A DNA stretch of 64,000 nt from Apoda limacodes (lineage: Eukaryota > Arthropoda > Insecta > Lepidoptera > Limacodidae). A program made the translations under genes and the position numbers. Positions 21,650-33,135 of this stretch are shown here, piece by piece. Every line of letters starts with the position of its first letter. Position 1 is the first letter of the stretch. Location: positions 7,552,373 through 7,616,372 of the forward strand of contig OX291548.1 of NCBI GenBank assembly GCA_946406115.1, given 5' to 3'. The notes below the pieces were generated by a model. It had not been told where the DNA came from. It was given only the letters and a program-made list of their open reading frames with translations, and searched no databases.

Positions 21650-21876
21650 CCATAGACTTCGAGTTCTGTAATATGTCTTATAGGCTGCAAAATATCCTCA
21701 CCAAATTGGTCACACCTTAGAAAGGGACAAAGCGAACCAGCGGTATCTTTTCTTTTTCTATCAACGTCCTCTTTTTTGTTTGTTGATGTTTATTAAAACT
21801 AGTTAGAAACATTTTTCTGACCATTTTTTTTCACACCTGACCAGGAAATGCACTGTCTAGTTCTCTATGTCTATGG
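21650..21876. mobile_element. MITE-like element with CCATAGAC termini
   Basis: The left end CCATAGACTTCGAGTTCT and right end AGTTCTCTATGTCTATGG form an imperfect terminal inverted repeat (CCATAGAC perfect, about 14 of 18 positions overall). The interior matches 3229-3432 block by block, and the left end recurs at 51878. Length is 227 bp with no coding capacity. The target-site duplication is not obvious. Confidence 0.65.
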
Positions 21877-23385
21877 GGACAACCAAGCTTTCCAACAATA
21901 ACAAAGCAAATCTTTTGTGAGGTGTATCGTAGTAAAAATGCATTTGAGGTTTTTAAATATATTTTTTCTCTAATGTATATTTTGTAAGTTATTGACTTTT
22001 AGAGTTGAAAATTTTGTGCCGTCTAAATTTTTAAGCCTTAGAACCAATATATAATTAAACTTAATCTATACCTATAATGAAAATTGTACAAAATTGGTTC
22101 TGTTAATCAATTTTTAGATATCTGCAATTGTCAATTCAATTGATTATACAGGACACTAGGATTAAGTACTACACTTATTTGGCCTTGGTTTTTGATATTA
22201 TTTACAAAATTATATTTTTTTAGAAAAGAAAGAATAGCGATCCTTTCTTTTTATAGGAACCTACTGAGGTTACTAACCTGAAACACTACATTTTAGTTCT
22301 ATAACTTGAATAATTATAATTGGACGAAAAAATCTTAAAACAACGAGTTTTGCTAGTTGAACATTCTCCCTTTTTAATAAACTGCCACTTGAACATAGCC
22401 GATTTTCAAATTACAGCGTTGTTATTATTAAGAGCTGCGTATCGGCAGGAAGGGAGGGGAGGGGGGGGGGGTGTCAAACAAAACAAGAGTAAAGTGTAAT
22501 TGCTCCAATTTGCCGCGAGCACACCACCGCCACCTAGCAGATTGCTAATGACTTCGCACCTCCTACTTGTCCATTGCGAAAGCATTTTATACCTAACGGA
22601 ATAACTGACGAATGTAGGTAATTTTATTTTATATGTTCTATAGATACGACTTACTAACAATTATTTTTAAATAAGGAACAAAACGAATTAATTTTTGACA
22701 CGAATTAATTGTTACCGAATTGTTAATTAGTAAAGTAATGTTTTTAACCTCCTTTTGCTAACGTATATCAACGTATATTAACGGCTAGATAACTTGCAAG
22801 ACCATATAAGTTATTGCTGATTTCTAAAATATCAAGTTAGTTTTTTAGTACATACCTGAAAACCGATTTAACGCTCATGTTGACTTATTTTGAAATCGCT
22901 GTCTCTCGTCTCGCATACTGTCATAAGCGGGTGAATTTTTAAGTCAGGGTACAGGCTCTTAAGGAAGAGACAATTCTCTAAATTTTATAAGCAGTTACTG
23001 AAAACAAAATTATTACCTACTAATTTGTAATTCGTCATGCGGTTAAATGGTTTCACATATACAATTCTGAAACAAGTCGTGACGGCTCCGTTCCCTTATC
23101 GTCAAGCTAAAACCGTCCTCGTCTCCTATCCTACGATTATCGTTCGCTTAGTTTTCTTGAAAGTGGAAAATAATTGCGATTGAGTTGCGAATTTCGCTAT
23201 CTGACGCCGTCGAGCCAACAACGCCTTTAATTGGTGCTTAAACAACGAATTCATTTCTCTCAGAATTTCAACAGTTCATCAAGATTCAAGATTTGTTGCG
23301 AGCAATTTTCACTTTTCTGTTGTGTTTTGTTTCGTTGGATGGATTTTAATTACTTATACTTAAATTTTTGCATTTATTTATATAT
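21877..23385. other. AT-rich, no gene seen
   Basis: It contains a G-rich run (separate entry). A moderately GC-richer patch at 23070-23220 has no recognised content. Confidence 0.45.
22452..22472 (+). other. G-run, possible quadruplex
   Basis: GGGAGGGGA is followed by a run of about 12 G. Four or more G-tracts with loops of 0-1 nt can form a G-quadruplex. Such homopolymers are also common sequencing or assembly error sites. Confidence 0.6.
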
Positions 23386-23660
23386 ATTACTAGTATCTGT
23401 CAGCGGCTCCGCCCGCGCTAAATTTGGTAATCGAAGTAGGATTTTTCCGGTATCGTCTTGAAGTTTGCTACAGTAGTTCTTCCACGTAGAATTCAGTTAC
23501 AGTTATACATTAATTTTTTTCGGGATAAGAATGCCTATGTCTATGTCCTTCTCCATCACATCACCTATCTCTACGCCAAGTGTCAGTTTAATTGCATTCT
23601 TCGTTGTGACGTAAAGGAAGGTTAATTGGATTTCTTTTAGGTAGTTTTTGTCGGTTGTTT
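23386..23660 (-). repeat. Dispersed lepidopteran repeat
   Basis: It starts CTAGTATCTGTCAGCGGC then TCCGCCCGCGCTAAATTTGG, and later has GGGATAAGAATGCCTATGTC, CTTCTCC and GCCAAGTGTCA. I recognise this order (CGGCTTCGCCCGCG head, then CCTATGTCCTTCTCC, then GCCAAATTTCA) from abundant lepidopteran repeats. The opposite-orientation relative is at 56060-56275. Confidence 0.6.
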
Positions 23661-24711
23661 TCTATCATATTCTGTCTGATGTTGAGCAGTTACCTTAGTC
23701 TATAGCTTCTTGCAACAGTTCTGTTGCTCACTTTTTGCCAATCTTAATAAAGAAAAAATAAACATTTCTTTTTTTTGAGGCCCCACACTGTAGTCCTTAT
23801 AGAAAACTTTGATAGGTTATTAACACATAACATATAATTACACACATACTTTCCCAAACTGTGTCCATCACTTTTGTTGTTCTGTTGTTACAGAAAGAAA
23901 CGCTAGCTAGCGCAATAATGAACAATATATGTTATGGTCTAGTATTCCATAAAAACCCCAATAATGAATACGTGATATTTACTACACCAATGTATAGCTA
24001 TAAAATAAAATAGTTCTTTGTGTCTGTCTGATAAAGCGAACGGCCGAAGAACGCTCATGAAGAAAATCTAGATGGTTTCAATGGTAGTCTATTTCGGATT
24101 TTGTTGTGAATGACGATCAACTTACAACGAACTAACAAGAAAAGTACACTGATAGTGAAAAAGTGTGTTTAAGGTTTATTCGTAGAGAAATAAGGGCTCT
24201 GTATGCTGTGACGCTGTTTTTTGATGATCTAGTACAGCATTTATCGAAACCTTAGCTTATAGTTTTATGTAACCCAGAAATCGAAAGAAACACTTTGATT
24301 TATTGGATATTAATAATTGTAAAAAGCGTTCCACTAGTAAACTATAACGTAAGGTTATGATGTACAGTTGAAGTATCGATTATACAGGCAAAGCTAAATA
24401 ATTGAAACCCAACTTATAAGAACGAGTTCTTCCTACATCTTCCTTCAGTGTCGACTTTAAGCGGACTATAGTGCTGCCATTGTTCTTGATACTTGATGTT
24501 CGAATAATATTACTTTGTGAACGACACGACGTCGCGGCTTCGAGATTGGTGCTCTTTGTCCTATAACAGGCCCCAAATGAGCCTTCTTCAGATTTATGTG
24601 GAACTATAAAGACTTATACTTTAAATATTTCCTGGGCAATTATGAACTAAAGTTTTTATCCAATTATGATGACAAAATGTTTTGGATTAAAATTCTGTGT
24701 ATATTTTGTTG
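23661..24711. other. AT-rich, no feature seen
   Basis: A GAACGGCCGAAGAACG patch near 24038 may be a repeat remnant. Nothing else was found. Confidence 0.45.
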
Positions 24712-24858
24712 TCAGCTCCGTGGCTCAGTGCTGACCCGACTGCTTAATCTAAGGGCGTGGGTTCATTAATTAAACATTAAACATTAATCTGATTAACGTT
24801 TGTGTTTTTATTGAGACTGGGTTTTTTATGTATAATAAGTATGTATTTACAAGAAAAA

Positions 24859-24920
<62 letters not shown>
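24712..24920 (+). mobile_element. tRNA-derived SINE, degraded
   Basis: The head CAGCTCCGTGGCTCAGTGCT has a pol III A-box-like TGGCTCAGTG (24721-24730). A decayed B box GTGGGTTCAT lies about 30 bp on. The body GTTTGTGTTTTTATTGAGAC then AAGTATGTATTTAC is typical of lepidopteran tRNA-related SINEs. It runs into an (AT)30 microsatellite that probably grew from its tail. Confidence 0.6.
24861..24920. repeat. (AT)30 microsatellite
   Basis: Sixty uninterrupted bases of AT. Open frames through it on both strands (Tyr-Ile repeats) are artefacts. Confidence 0.95.
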
Positions 24921-24923
<3 letters not shown>

Positions 24924-24925
24924 TG

Positions 24926-27900
24926 TATCCCTTTTTCTGGTATCCATAGTATGCAAGCTTTGTTCAGTTCCACCATCGATAAATACACTAATTGATTTGT
25001 ATAAAAATATCATATATTTATGTAAGGATAACAGAAAATATCATCATTGGAGCGACTAAAAGTCGAATTTGTGTATTTCTTTCTTCAATGTACTATGTAA
25101 GACCATAGAGCAATACGGCATTCTGTCCTGACGCGATGAGGGCCGTGTTCCTCTATGTTTAAGACTCGTAAATTTACTTTCATAAAATAAAAGCCAAACT
25201 AAATTAAAAGCAACTCATGTAACAGACGGAACAGAGACGTTTGAAAACTTTCCGTTTCTTATTTAGGACGCGACAGTACACTAGTTTTTAAAGTACTAAA
25301 ACTGTACAGTCACATGCACATTTGGGAGGAACAAGGATGGACGATAAATTTTAAAGGCTCAGAAAAAGGTGAACTCTTTCACGTAGAGAGTAATAAAATG
25401 TTCACGGAAAACTAAAATTGGCAGTTCCCGTACAAAGTTGCGTTTGCTACCTGCTTTTGTAGAGGTTGCTTTGTACAATTTTTGCTTTCCAGAAAGTTTG
25501 TACTTTTATTCTTACCTATTGATATTTTTACAACGGAAAAATGGACAAGTTTTTTCCTTATTTAAGAAATATGTTAATTTTTTTAATTCCTTATGAAGAA
25601 CTGTATTTCTCGGAAAACTGAAAGAACTCATGGCCCAGTAGCATTCATCTATCAAAAACGAAATGCGAAGTGAGGAAAAGTCGGGCGTGGTCAGCCATTG
25701 AATCGGTGATCGCCTTGTGGCACAATTTTCTGAGCCTCAGTGCCCTGTGATTCGGAGGGCAAGTTTAACAGTTGCTCCTGGCTTTTGCATTATACAAAGT
25801 CATAATCGTAAAGCCAAGCCCAAGATCTTATGTATGGCTTGAAAGTTTTGAAAGACGAATGGCCACTAGCTCGACAATATCTGACAATTTCTCTTGAAGT
25901 GGAGACTGAGGCAACGACTGCATAGCAAGATTGTTGTATACGTGGTCACTACTCAAAAACTGTATGTCCTCAGCTTGATGTACCTATATTATATTTTTAA
26001 ATTAGGAACAATTAATATAGAATAAGATAATAAAGGGAATTTAAAATTAATATGTAGTCTATTTAACACGACAACGCGATTTCATAAAAATCACGATCGT
26101 CTTTCGGAGTTACGAAGTTTAATTATTGCGGTCAACGTAATAAAAACATAAGGTTGTCTTTATTTTAAATAAAATAGTGAAAATTACATGCTGAAGAATC
26201 GTACATTTATACCCACAAAATCAAAAATCATTGATTTGAACCATTTACTATTCTATTTCAAATTCACATAACAATAATATACAATTATATATATTTTATG
26301 ATTTTTAATGTCATGAGATAAATAATCTTAAAATAATTAAATAAAAAAGATCACGTACACAAAAATAAAGATACAAGTTGAAAATAGAACTAAAAAAATA
26401 ATTGGTTCGATAAACAGTAATTATTGATTTAAATTAATTTTAACAAGATTTTTTGTATATTTAATGTTCTTTTCGATTGCCAAAATATTCACCGAAAAAG
26501 TTTTTTAGTAGCTAAGCTAAGTACATGGAAATCAACGGACTAACTGTATCTTGAGTGGAAACGCAAACAGAAAGAATTTTTAAAATATTCTCTCGTGTTG
26601 AGAAAAAGTCCGCGAAACTTTATTGTATCTGAATGAGAAAATTCCCAGTTCGTCTTACGATTCCCCGCCTAATACAGCCGCTGGGGTTGCCAACTTCTCT
26701 TGTAACTTCGATAAAACAATATTATTCAGGCTGAGTTTTATTGAAAAAAAAAAAACAGTAATATTTAATTGTATTGATGTTTTCTGAAAATTATCTTGTT
26801 AATAAATCATTACCTTCTCCCAAACCCATTCGAAATTATAAATTTTTTACTTACAATTAAAAAATCGCATATTAAAAAACAAAACAAACCTATCTCTGGA
26901 AAGATTCAAAGAGTAGCATAATTGAAAATTTATTGTTTGTATAATATTTAATTATATATACTGTTGATACACATTTCATAAATAGATAGATCAAAACTCC
27001 TGTGAGGATACCTGATACTAAACATCTGGAAATTATAAGTGGGCGATCGGCAAACGACTCCGTTGGCGGCCATAATATTATCTTGGAGGAAAAACGGCGC
27101 GAATGTGAGGGCTGGAGGGAGAAGACATGACCAGAGTAGACGAGCAAGCGGTTTAAGGGACAAGTTGAAAATTTCACTGGTTTCTTAAGAGTTTTTTCGT
27201 TAAATAGTTCGTAGCTGCAAATATCAAAAACTAAAACAAAAATCTAACCCAGATAAAATATTATGTAAATTGACTAAAATATTATATATATAAAAACACT
27301 TTTTAAAAAAAATCTTAACTGAATAAAAAATGACTATATTGAATAAAATTCTTATAAATAATCCAATTCTGGAAGTATAGATTGATAATAATGTAGAGTG
27401 CCATTTTAATTATTTTCTAAATAGTGCTTTCAAATAGATATTCGTAGTAACAATGCATATTTAATTTTTTTGTAAAATTCACAATCACAATTCACATTGC
27501 AAAGAAATGTGATGAATTGATAAAATAATGATGATCAGTCACAGTGTTTAAAGATTTTTGTTTTCAAACCAAGACATAACAGTAAATTCACTAAAATAAA
27601 ATTGAAACGCTTATCTTTTAATCTTATACCATACCCAAACGCGAATATCGCTGGATCTAAATTGACTATAGTTCAGCTCTTAAATCGACTCCCGTACATT
27701 TTTGCACTAGAGTAGTTTGTTGCATTAATGTTTCAACTTGGCTTTCCTCTTATCCCCCTCTCGTTGGGGAATTGTACGGATTGCCAATATTGTATTCTGC
27801 GCTCATAAAGAAGAATATAATATGTGTCTGTGTGTGGCTACCGTTGTTGATGTTACTCGCATTTGTTATTTTTGTTTTTGTGTGTCTTTAGATATTTGCG

Positions 27901-28379
27901 GTCCGGCAAGTGACGGCAAAATGTTATTTTCCCTTTATTATGGGATGACAATGACGACTAAAACAATTTTTTGTAAACGTTATAAGATTACATACAAAAA
28001 AATTAAATCGAGCTTATTGAAGTTTAGTTATTATTGTAAATGAGTGTAAAGACATAATCATTATATGAAATATATTTTTTTGGACACACAGTGCCATCTG
28101 GTTCCAAACTAAGCAAAGCTACGGATACAAATACAAAAACAATTTTTTTTGTACATACATGTTTATTATACACAGAAAACACCGAGTCTCAAGACAAACA
28201 TAATTTTTTATCACACAAATGTGATGACCCGAATACCGAGTAGACAATTGCAAACGTATATATTTTTATAATTTTCCATTTTTTATCTCACTGATCGAAC
28301 TCAACATGAGAGAAAACACAGTAGGATGGACCGCCAATAGTATTTAAAACCAGTAGCAGTTTTTTCAAGGTCTATCGTA
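24926..28379. other. Long non-coding stretch with GC-richer patches
   Basis: It is mostly AT-rich. GC-richer patches at 25615-25960, 26570-26720 and 27030-27170 have no recognised coding or repeat content and are low-grade candidates for conserved non-coding elements. A 101-codon frame at 27738-28043 is not recognised. Confidence 0.4.
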
Positions 28380-28540
28380 AGAAGTTTCGACAAAATACTG
28401 AATGAGGAAATTCGCCAAAGAACCAATGTTACCCATATTGTTCAAATAGATAGCAAACTAAAGTGGCAATGGGCAGGCCACATCGGTCGTTGAACCAATG
28501 AGTTGCCATTGGTCAGACAATACGTTTACCAATTAGTAGT
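28380..28540 (+). pseudogene. LINE C-terminal remnant
   Basis: The plus-strand frame from 28380 reads RSFDKILNEEIRQRT, then ...VTHIVQ... and KLKWQWAGHIGR, with a stop at 28491-28493. The NEEIRxRTxVTDI and KWQWAGHI blocks are characteristic of the C-terminal part of non-LTR retrotransposon polymerases common in Lepidoptera. Only about 50 residues are left; flanks carry no RT core. A similar remnant lies at 33670. This is decayed mobile DNA, not a host gene. Confidence 0.7.
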
Positions 28541-28689
28541 TTCGCTGTGGTATTTGGTGTTCTATGGCTTACCATTTTAATAGCGGTAGAGCCAGTAGCA
28601 CTGACCGCCAACCGTGACATAACTCAAGTGTGCTCCAATAGAGGTTAGGTAAAGTTCCTTTTTAAGCCCCCCATGGAGTTAAGACATTT

Positions 28690-29125
28690 AAAATAAAGAG
28701 AATCGTCAACGATCCCAAACTGACTGGCCGTATCGAATCCTAACAGAGGAGAGACTTTGCGTCCCTGTGTCTGTTCTACTGCTTGTACGATGGGATGTGA
28801 TCTAAGGAATTGTTTGAAATGATGTCCACGGCTACTTTCTACCATCGCACCACTCGCTATCGGTAGGGAATTCATCCTCACGCCTTAGAACCTAAATGGT
28901 CACGCATAGTGCGGTTTCAGAGAAACTTACTCACGCGAACGCTTAGGTTGTGGAATGAGCCAAGGTTTTCTCTGAAGCTAAGTAAGGGATTCGTCAAGAA
29001 AGAAGTAATTAGAGTTTTGGAGGGTCATGAACGCGCCAGGTGTTATAAACGTCCAAAGGTTACGGTGACCGATTACCATCAGGCGGACCGTAAGTTTGTT
29101 TGCGTTAGTGGTAAAAAATAAAATA
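28690..29125 (+). pseudogene. LINE 3' end remnant (polymerase C-terminus and tail)
   Basis: One plus-strand frame runs through with stops at 28741, 28798 and 28864. Visible blocks are KRIVNDPKLTGRIE, RRDFASLCLFYC, SKELFEMMSTATFYHRTTRY, HPHALEPKWSRIV and LLTRTLRLWNE, in the order seen at the C-terminus of Jockey/CR1-type LINE polymerases (RRDVASLCVFYR...HRTTR...LWNELP). The 3' part has CGATTACCATCAGGCGGACC, a motif I know from lepidopteran LINE tails, and ends in AATAAAATAAATAA. The stops show a non-functional copy. The minus-strand frame over 28645-28881 is a shadow. Confidence 0.8.
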
Positions 29126-29664
29126 AATAAGTAAATGTAATTTGCAAATAAATTGAATTTTTCGGCATAGATACAATATTTTATATAATCAAAGCCAATT
29201 TCTAGCTTAATACAATGCAACTTAAATGTAAATTGAGCTTTCATCTTACAGTTTTAAACACAAAAAGTCACCATCTGTGTTCAAACAACTGAACCGGCCG
29301 ATTACCAATTCATTTCTGTAACGTCTCGAAAGCTCTAAAACGAGAATTTCGGATTATTTGCATATAAATTGTTTAACAGTGTACTTGGGCAAATTTTAGT
29401 AGGCAGATAACGCGTAACGCCTCCCATGACGATCATTTGATTGCTCTACAAGTTCATTTAAATAGGTATTCTAAAGTTTTGTACACAAACTTTACCACAG
29501 CTTGCCTGATTCCGTATTTAAAGCTTTTTAGCAATTTTAATGGTAAATAATGAGAGTAACTTTTGTTTTGTTAGAAAAATCAAACATCGAAACAAATTAG
29601 CTTAATCCAAAATAGTTTCAGTACAGGGTTTGTTTATTTACTTGATGTGAATGTGATGGGGACG
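29126..29664. other. AT-rich, no feature seen
   Basis: Nothing beyond A/T-rich sequence was found. Confidence 0.5.
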
Positions 29665-29930
29665 ATGGGGTATATTTTTTTGTCCCAGATCTTTTATTTC
29701 ACTGCTGATTTCTTCAAGTTGGTAAATAATGCCGTATAGGACATATATAAAGCTACCTTAATTCAGTCACCAGAAGCAGTGTTGCAGTGATAGGCTCACC
29801 AGTTGTCTTGTTACGCAGGGCTAAAGTAGTTGGTGAAACGAGGTTGCCCCCTACAGTATGATGTGGGTGTGTACCCACCCAGTCACTGTTTACCCCCTTC
29901 TGGGGAAAAAAACCGTAAAAATATACATAA
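29665..29930 (+). repeat. Dispersed repeat, GGGGTATATT...TACCCCC family, copy 2
   Basis: Same block order and strand as 5506-5770, with about 10 bp more around TTGTCTTGTTACGCAGGG. It ends TTTACCCCCTTCTGGGG then AAAACCGT. Confidence 0.8.
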
Positions 29931-29976
29931 ATAAAAACAGGACTCTCTTTATAATATTAACAATCATAAAAAAAGT

Positions 29977-30354
29977 AATTTAAAATAGTAAAACGGGATT
30001 AAACGCGTTGTTATTTGGCAAAATACCTTTTTCCCGATGTTTCGGCTGGGTTACCTACACCAGCCTTGGTCACGGGTAGACTGGCGGTGCGCGGTGTCTT
30101 CGGCTTCGAGTGCAGGCGTCCTGTTGAACTACCCTCACTTTGTCTTTATACTTGTCATAATCACTACACACAATACTAACTAACGGTGTCCTCGGGTGCG
30201 TTCGTTGGTGAAACTCGAGAGCTGTATTTTCCTATGACTGGATTCCATGCCGGCGACAGTCTGTATCCATCCTCACGATTGAAGTTGTATGCTTCTTTAT
30301 TTCAATTGCTTCGCGTACCAATCTACGTTTAATCCCGTTTTACTATTTTAAATT
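29977..30354. mobile_element. MITE with 29-bp perfect terminal inverted repeats
   Basis: Bases 29977-30005 and 30326-30354 are exact reverse complements, reading ATAGTAAAACGGGATTAAAC inside an AATTTAA flank. The 378-bp interior is GC-richer (CGATGTTTCGGCTGGGTTAC, GGTCACGGGTAGACTGGCGG), sequence that I recognise from repeated lepidopteran elements. No coding capacity. Because the outermost bases are the palindrome-like AATTTAAA, the duplicated target may be TTTAAA or TTAA and cannot be separated from the TIR. Confidence 0.8.
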
Positions 30355-30555
30355 TAGGAATGGAACGCGTAAATTTAAAAACTTATTGATAAAAACAGTA
30401 TTTCCTTTACTATGTAACTCTGCGGATATTTAGACAATTTACAAGTACCACATCCATATAGGATACCACATCATGTAGTTACAAAAGATTTCATATAGGT
30501 GCTGCACTGCTGACATTGTTTTACGAATTCTTTTCACGCATGAGATTTATTTTAT

Positions 30556-31010
30556 TTGTTTACAAGATTTATGGTTATATTTCCGCGGCAACAATATCTG
30601 CTTCATCGGATATGTATCGAAACGAACGGCCAAAGGTATCCATTCACGGAATCGGGTCCTGAAAAAATCCGCCCATGTCATGCCCGCTACAAAGTGACAA
30701 TGCAAACAATTTTTCACGCTCAAGAAAAACATCCAAACCTTTACCAAAACGGAAATTCGCCAGCTATTGTTCCTTTTAACAATAAAAAGTAAAAAAAATC
30801 TCAACATCAGACGTCGGACGCCTTAGCGATAAAAAATAATGCAAATTCACTAGAGGGGCCCATCTCGCGAAATAATGTCCGATCGTTACATAGATAACGG
30901 GAGTTTTTCCGTTAAATCGAGCCTCTTCCGTTTTTAACGACATTGCCCTTCGTTAAACTGAAAAGTGATTCAGGTAGTCGTTTGTGTTGAGTGTCTTTTT
31001 TCATTTGTAA
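30556..31010. other. GC-richer island, open on both strands
   Basis: Bases 30556-30792 contain no stop in one frame on each strand and are markedly less AT-rich. A second part at 30855-30960 includes GGGCCCATCTCGCG and CCGTTAAATCGAGCC. No protein family is recognised in either direction, which fits a conserved non-coding element better than an exon. Confidence 0.3.
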
Positions 31011-31432
31011 GAAGTGTTAGCGAATTTAAGGGGTTTTGTTTTTTTATTGTTACTGTCGTACTTTGAGTAATGGCGATGTAGCAACAGCTGCATTGAGATT
31101 GCTATTATCTTTGTACGAAGATAAGACGATATACTTTAACAACTTTGAAATAATAAAATTTTTTTTCGTCAATCAGTGTTTTTTATATTTTATAGTTAAA
31201 AGCAGACCTTCAATTGACACGTTAATGTTATTCAACCTTGCATTAATTTTTAACTACTATTGAAATAAATTTATCCCACAGAAATTAAATTGATTTCATA
31301 GAGTAAATAAATATATACAAACATAGACATAACCTTACATATATAGAAATAATCTTTCTTCGTTTGGGACTCCCCAAAGGTTAGAGTTAACGAAAAGAAA
31401 ATATAACAAATGCCATATTATCAATGTATATA
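31011..31432. other. AT-rich, no feature seen
   Basis: Nothing was identified; a 75-codon frame at 31036-31263 is unsupported. Confidence 0.45.
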
Positions 31433-31538
31433 AATATTTTCATAGCAAAGATGCAGTCAAAAGATTAATCTCAAGCCAGGACTTGAACCTGCAACAATCC
31501 TTACAGTCCGTGTATTTCGTCTTTGCTGTGAAAATATT
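31433..31538 (-). mobile_element. Small hairpin element with tRNA-like core
   Basis: Ends AATATTTTCATAGCAAAGAT (31433) and CTTTGCTGTGAAAATATT (to 31538) are imperfect inverted repeats of 21 bp with about two mismatches. On the minus strand the core has CGGACTGTAAGGATT followed by GGTTCAAGTCC (31479-31489), a perfect match to the pol III B-box consensus with a 4-bp T-arm stem. No full cloverleaf closes, so it is tRNA-like, not a tRNA gene. Confidence 0.55.
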
Positions 31539-32599
31539 AAAATTCAATATTCGTTATTTAAAAAAAAAACTGTATGACGTAATATAAAACCTGTGAAATT
31601 CAGGAAAGTACCAAAATGGTACTGCAGCTTTATCCTTTAGATTGCGGCATTGATAAGTATTCTACAAATATAAAATCAGGATATATTTCACACGATAATC
31701 AATATTTAAGCAGAGAAAAAAACATAGCAAGTCAGTGCTCTACATAACTGTGGAACCATTAATCACGACAGTACATAGATCTTAAAAGGCTCCAACATAA
31801 AAGAGGCGATAGATATTATTAGCGGAGAAATTGGGAGGATATTGTGCTCGTTGTGTTATCGTGGCTGAAGCGAGGCCCATTTAATGAGGAAATGTATAAT
31901 AAATAGACGAGAAGAGAGTTTTTGTCCTTAGTGACTCAGCCGAGGAAAAAATGTCGTTTTAACTTTGTGACGGCACGTCATACACACAATAGAAAATAGC
32001 CGAGTGGTTATTTGAGAAAATGTAAGGTAACATTTACATAAGTCGTTTACTGTATTGGGTAAAAGTTTATTAGAAAGAACAGATCTAGTGCGTGACGTGT
32101 CGTAAAGTCATTAAATTAGGGTCCCGTAGATTGAGAAATGATTGCGGATATCTAAAAAACTAGCGAACCCATTTTGTGAAAAACAGTTTTCATTGAAAGA
32201 TTTTAGTATAAGAGGTTAAGAAGTTAGAGTGGTCACAATGTTTTCAAGTTTGGAAGACAATAATTCTTACAATATTAATTTTGGAAAAGTTACTAAAAAT
32301 CTCAAATGTATTTTTAAAAATCTATTCAACGATGGGGAGGAAGAATTCTTTTGTTATTCCACGGCATGAAAAGCTATCTTTAAATATTTATTTTAAAACT
32401 GTATGATGCTTCAGACAAGATATTTTTCTGTAAATTTTATCAGAATTCGTGCAAAGACTGCGGAATTACAGGGCTCTGACATTCAAAACCGGGACAGATA
32501 TAGATAGATAGTAGACAGATTAAACTATGTAGTATTGTCAATACAAGATAATTGATTCAAAATGAAAGTTTTCGTACACCAAATGTTGAAATTAATTTT
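31539..32599. other. AT-rich, no feature seen
   Basis: Nothing was identified. Confidence 0.5.
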
Positions 32600-32850
32600 G
32601 CGGTAGCACCTGCGCAAGTTTTCGATTGAACGCTTCAAAGAACTTCCTTTGCTCGCGAACGCAAAGCGCTCGAGCGCCGAACTTGTTTCACAGTCGCTAA
32701 CTCGACTGCTAACTAGTAAACAATCGCTCCTAATGCAATTTGCCGGTTATAGTGTAATGATGGTGTGTATTCGAGCAAACTGGCGACGAGTTCTTAGTGA
32801 GTTGCCGGAGTTGTATCGTCACTTGCTTTCCTGTTACAACCCTACTAGTT
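32600..32850. other. GC-richer island
   Basis: Moderately CpG-containing sequence (CTCGCGAACGCAAAGCGCTC, GCGACGAGTTC). A 67-codon frame at 32649-32852 lacks an ATG start and is not recognised. It may be a regulatory element or a first exon. Confidence 0.25.
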
Positions 32851-33004
32851 AATTTTGAGGCCATGCTTAGTTGTGATTGTTTTCAAGATCTTTGGTTTTT
32901 TGATGGTGTTTTTGATTAATGGTTTTATCGTGTTTTATTTGCCTGTTCTTTTTGTTTTAGAGCATGCTTCTAATTTTTCCTAATTACATTATTTCGATTC
33001 GACA

Positions 33005-33135
33005 TTCGGATTCGAAAGTTTGTGTGTGTTACGCTTTTACGCTGCACTATTACGGATTTGGATGAAATTTGGCATAATGATACTTTGTGTGCTGGAGTAA
33101 TAGACTATATGCCGTAAAAGTAGAAGGAACAATTT
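33005..33135 (+). repeat. Dispersed repeat, TTACGC...GATGAAATTTGG family
   Basis: GTTTGTGTGTGTTACGCTTT is followed about 25 bp later by GGATTTGGATGAAATTTGGC and ATACTTTGTGTGCTGG. The order matches 4097-4235 and 51436-51560. Confidence 0.6.

Noticed and set aside
22406..22660. 84-codon minus-strand frame with a Pro/Gly-rich segment
   Set aside because: Open only because of the G/C homopolymer run.
24770..25059. Open frames of 72-85 codons on both strands rich in Tyr-Ile repeats
   Set aside because: They are translations of an (AT)30 microsatellite.
27738..28043. 101-codon plus-strand frame
   Set aside because: No ATG-proximal context, no domain and no splice signals; probably chance.
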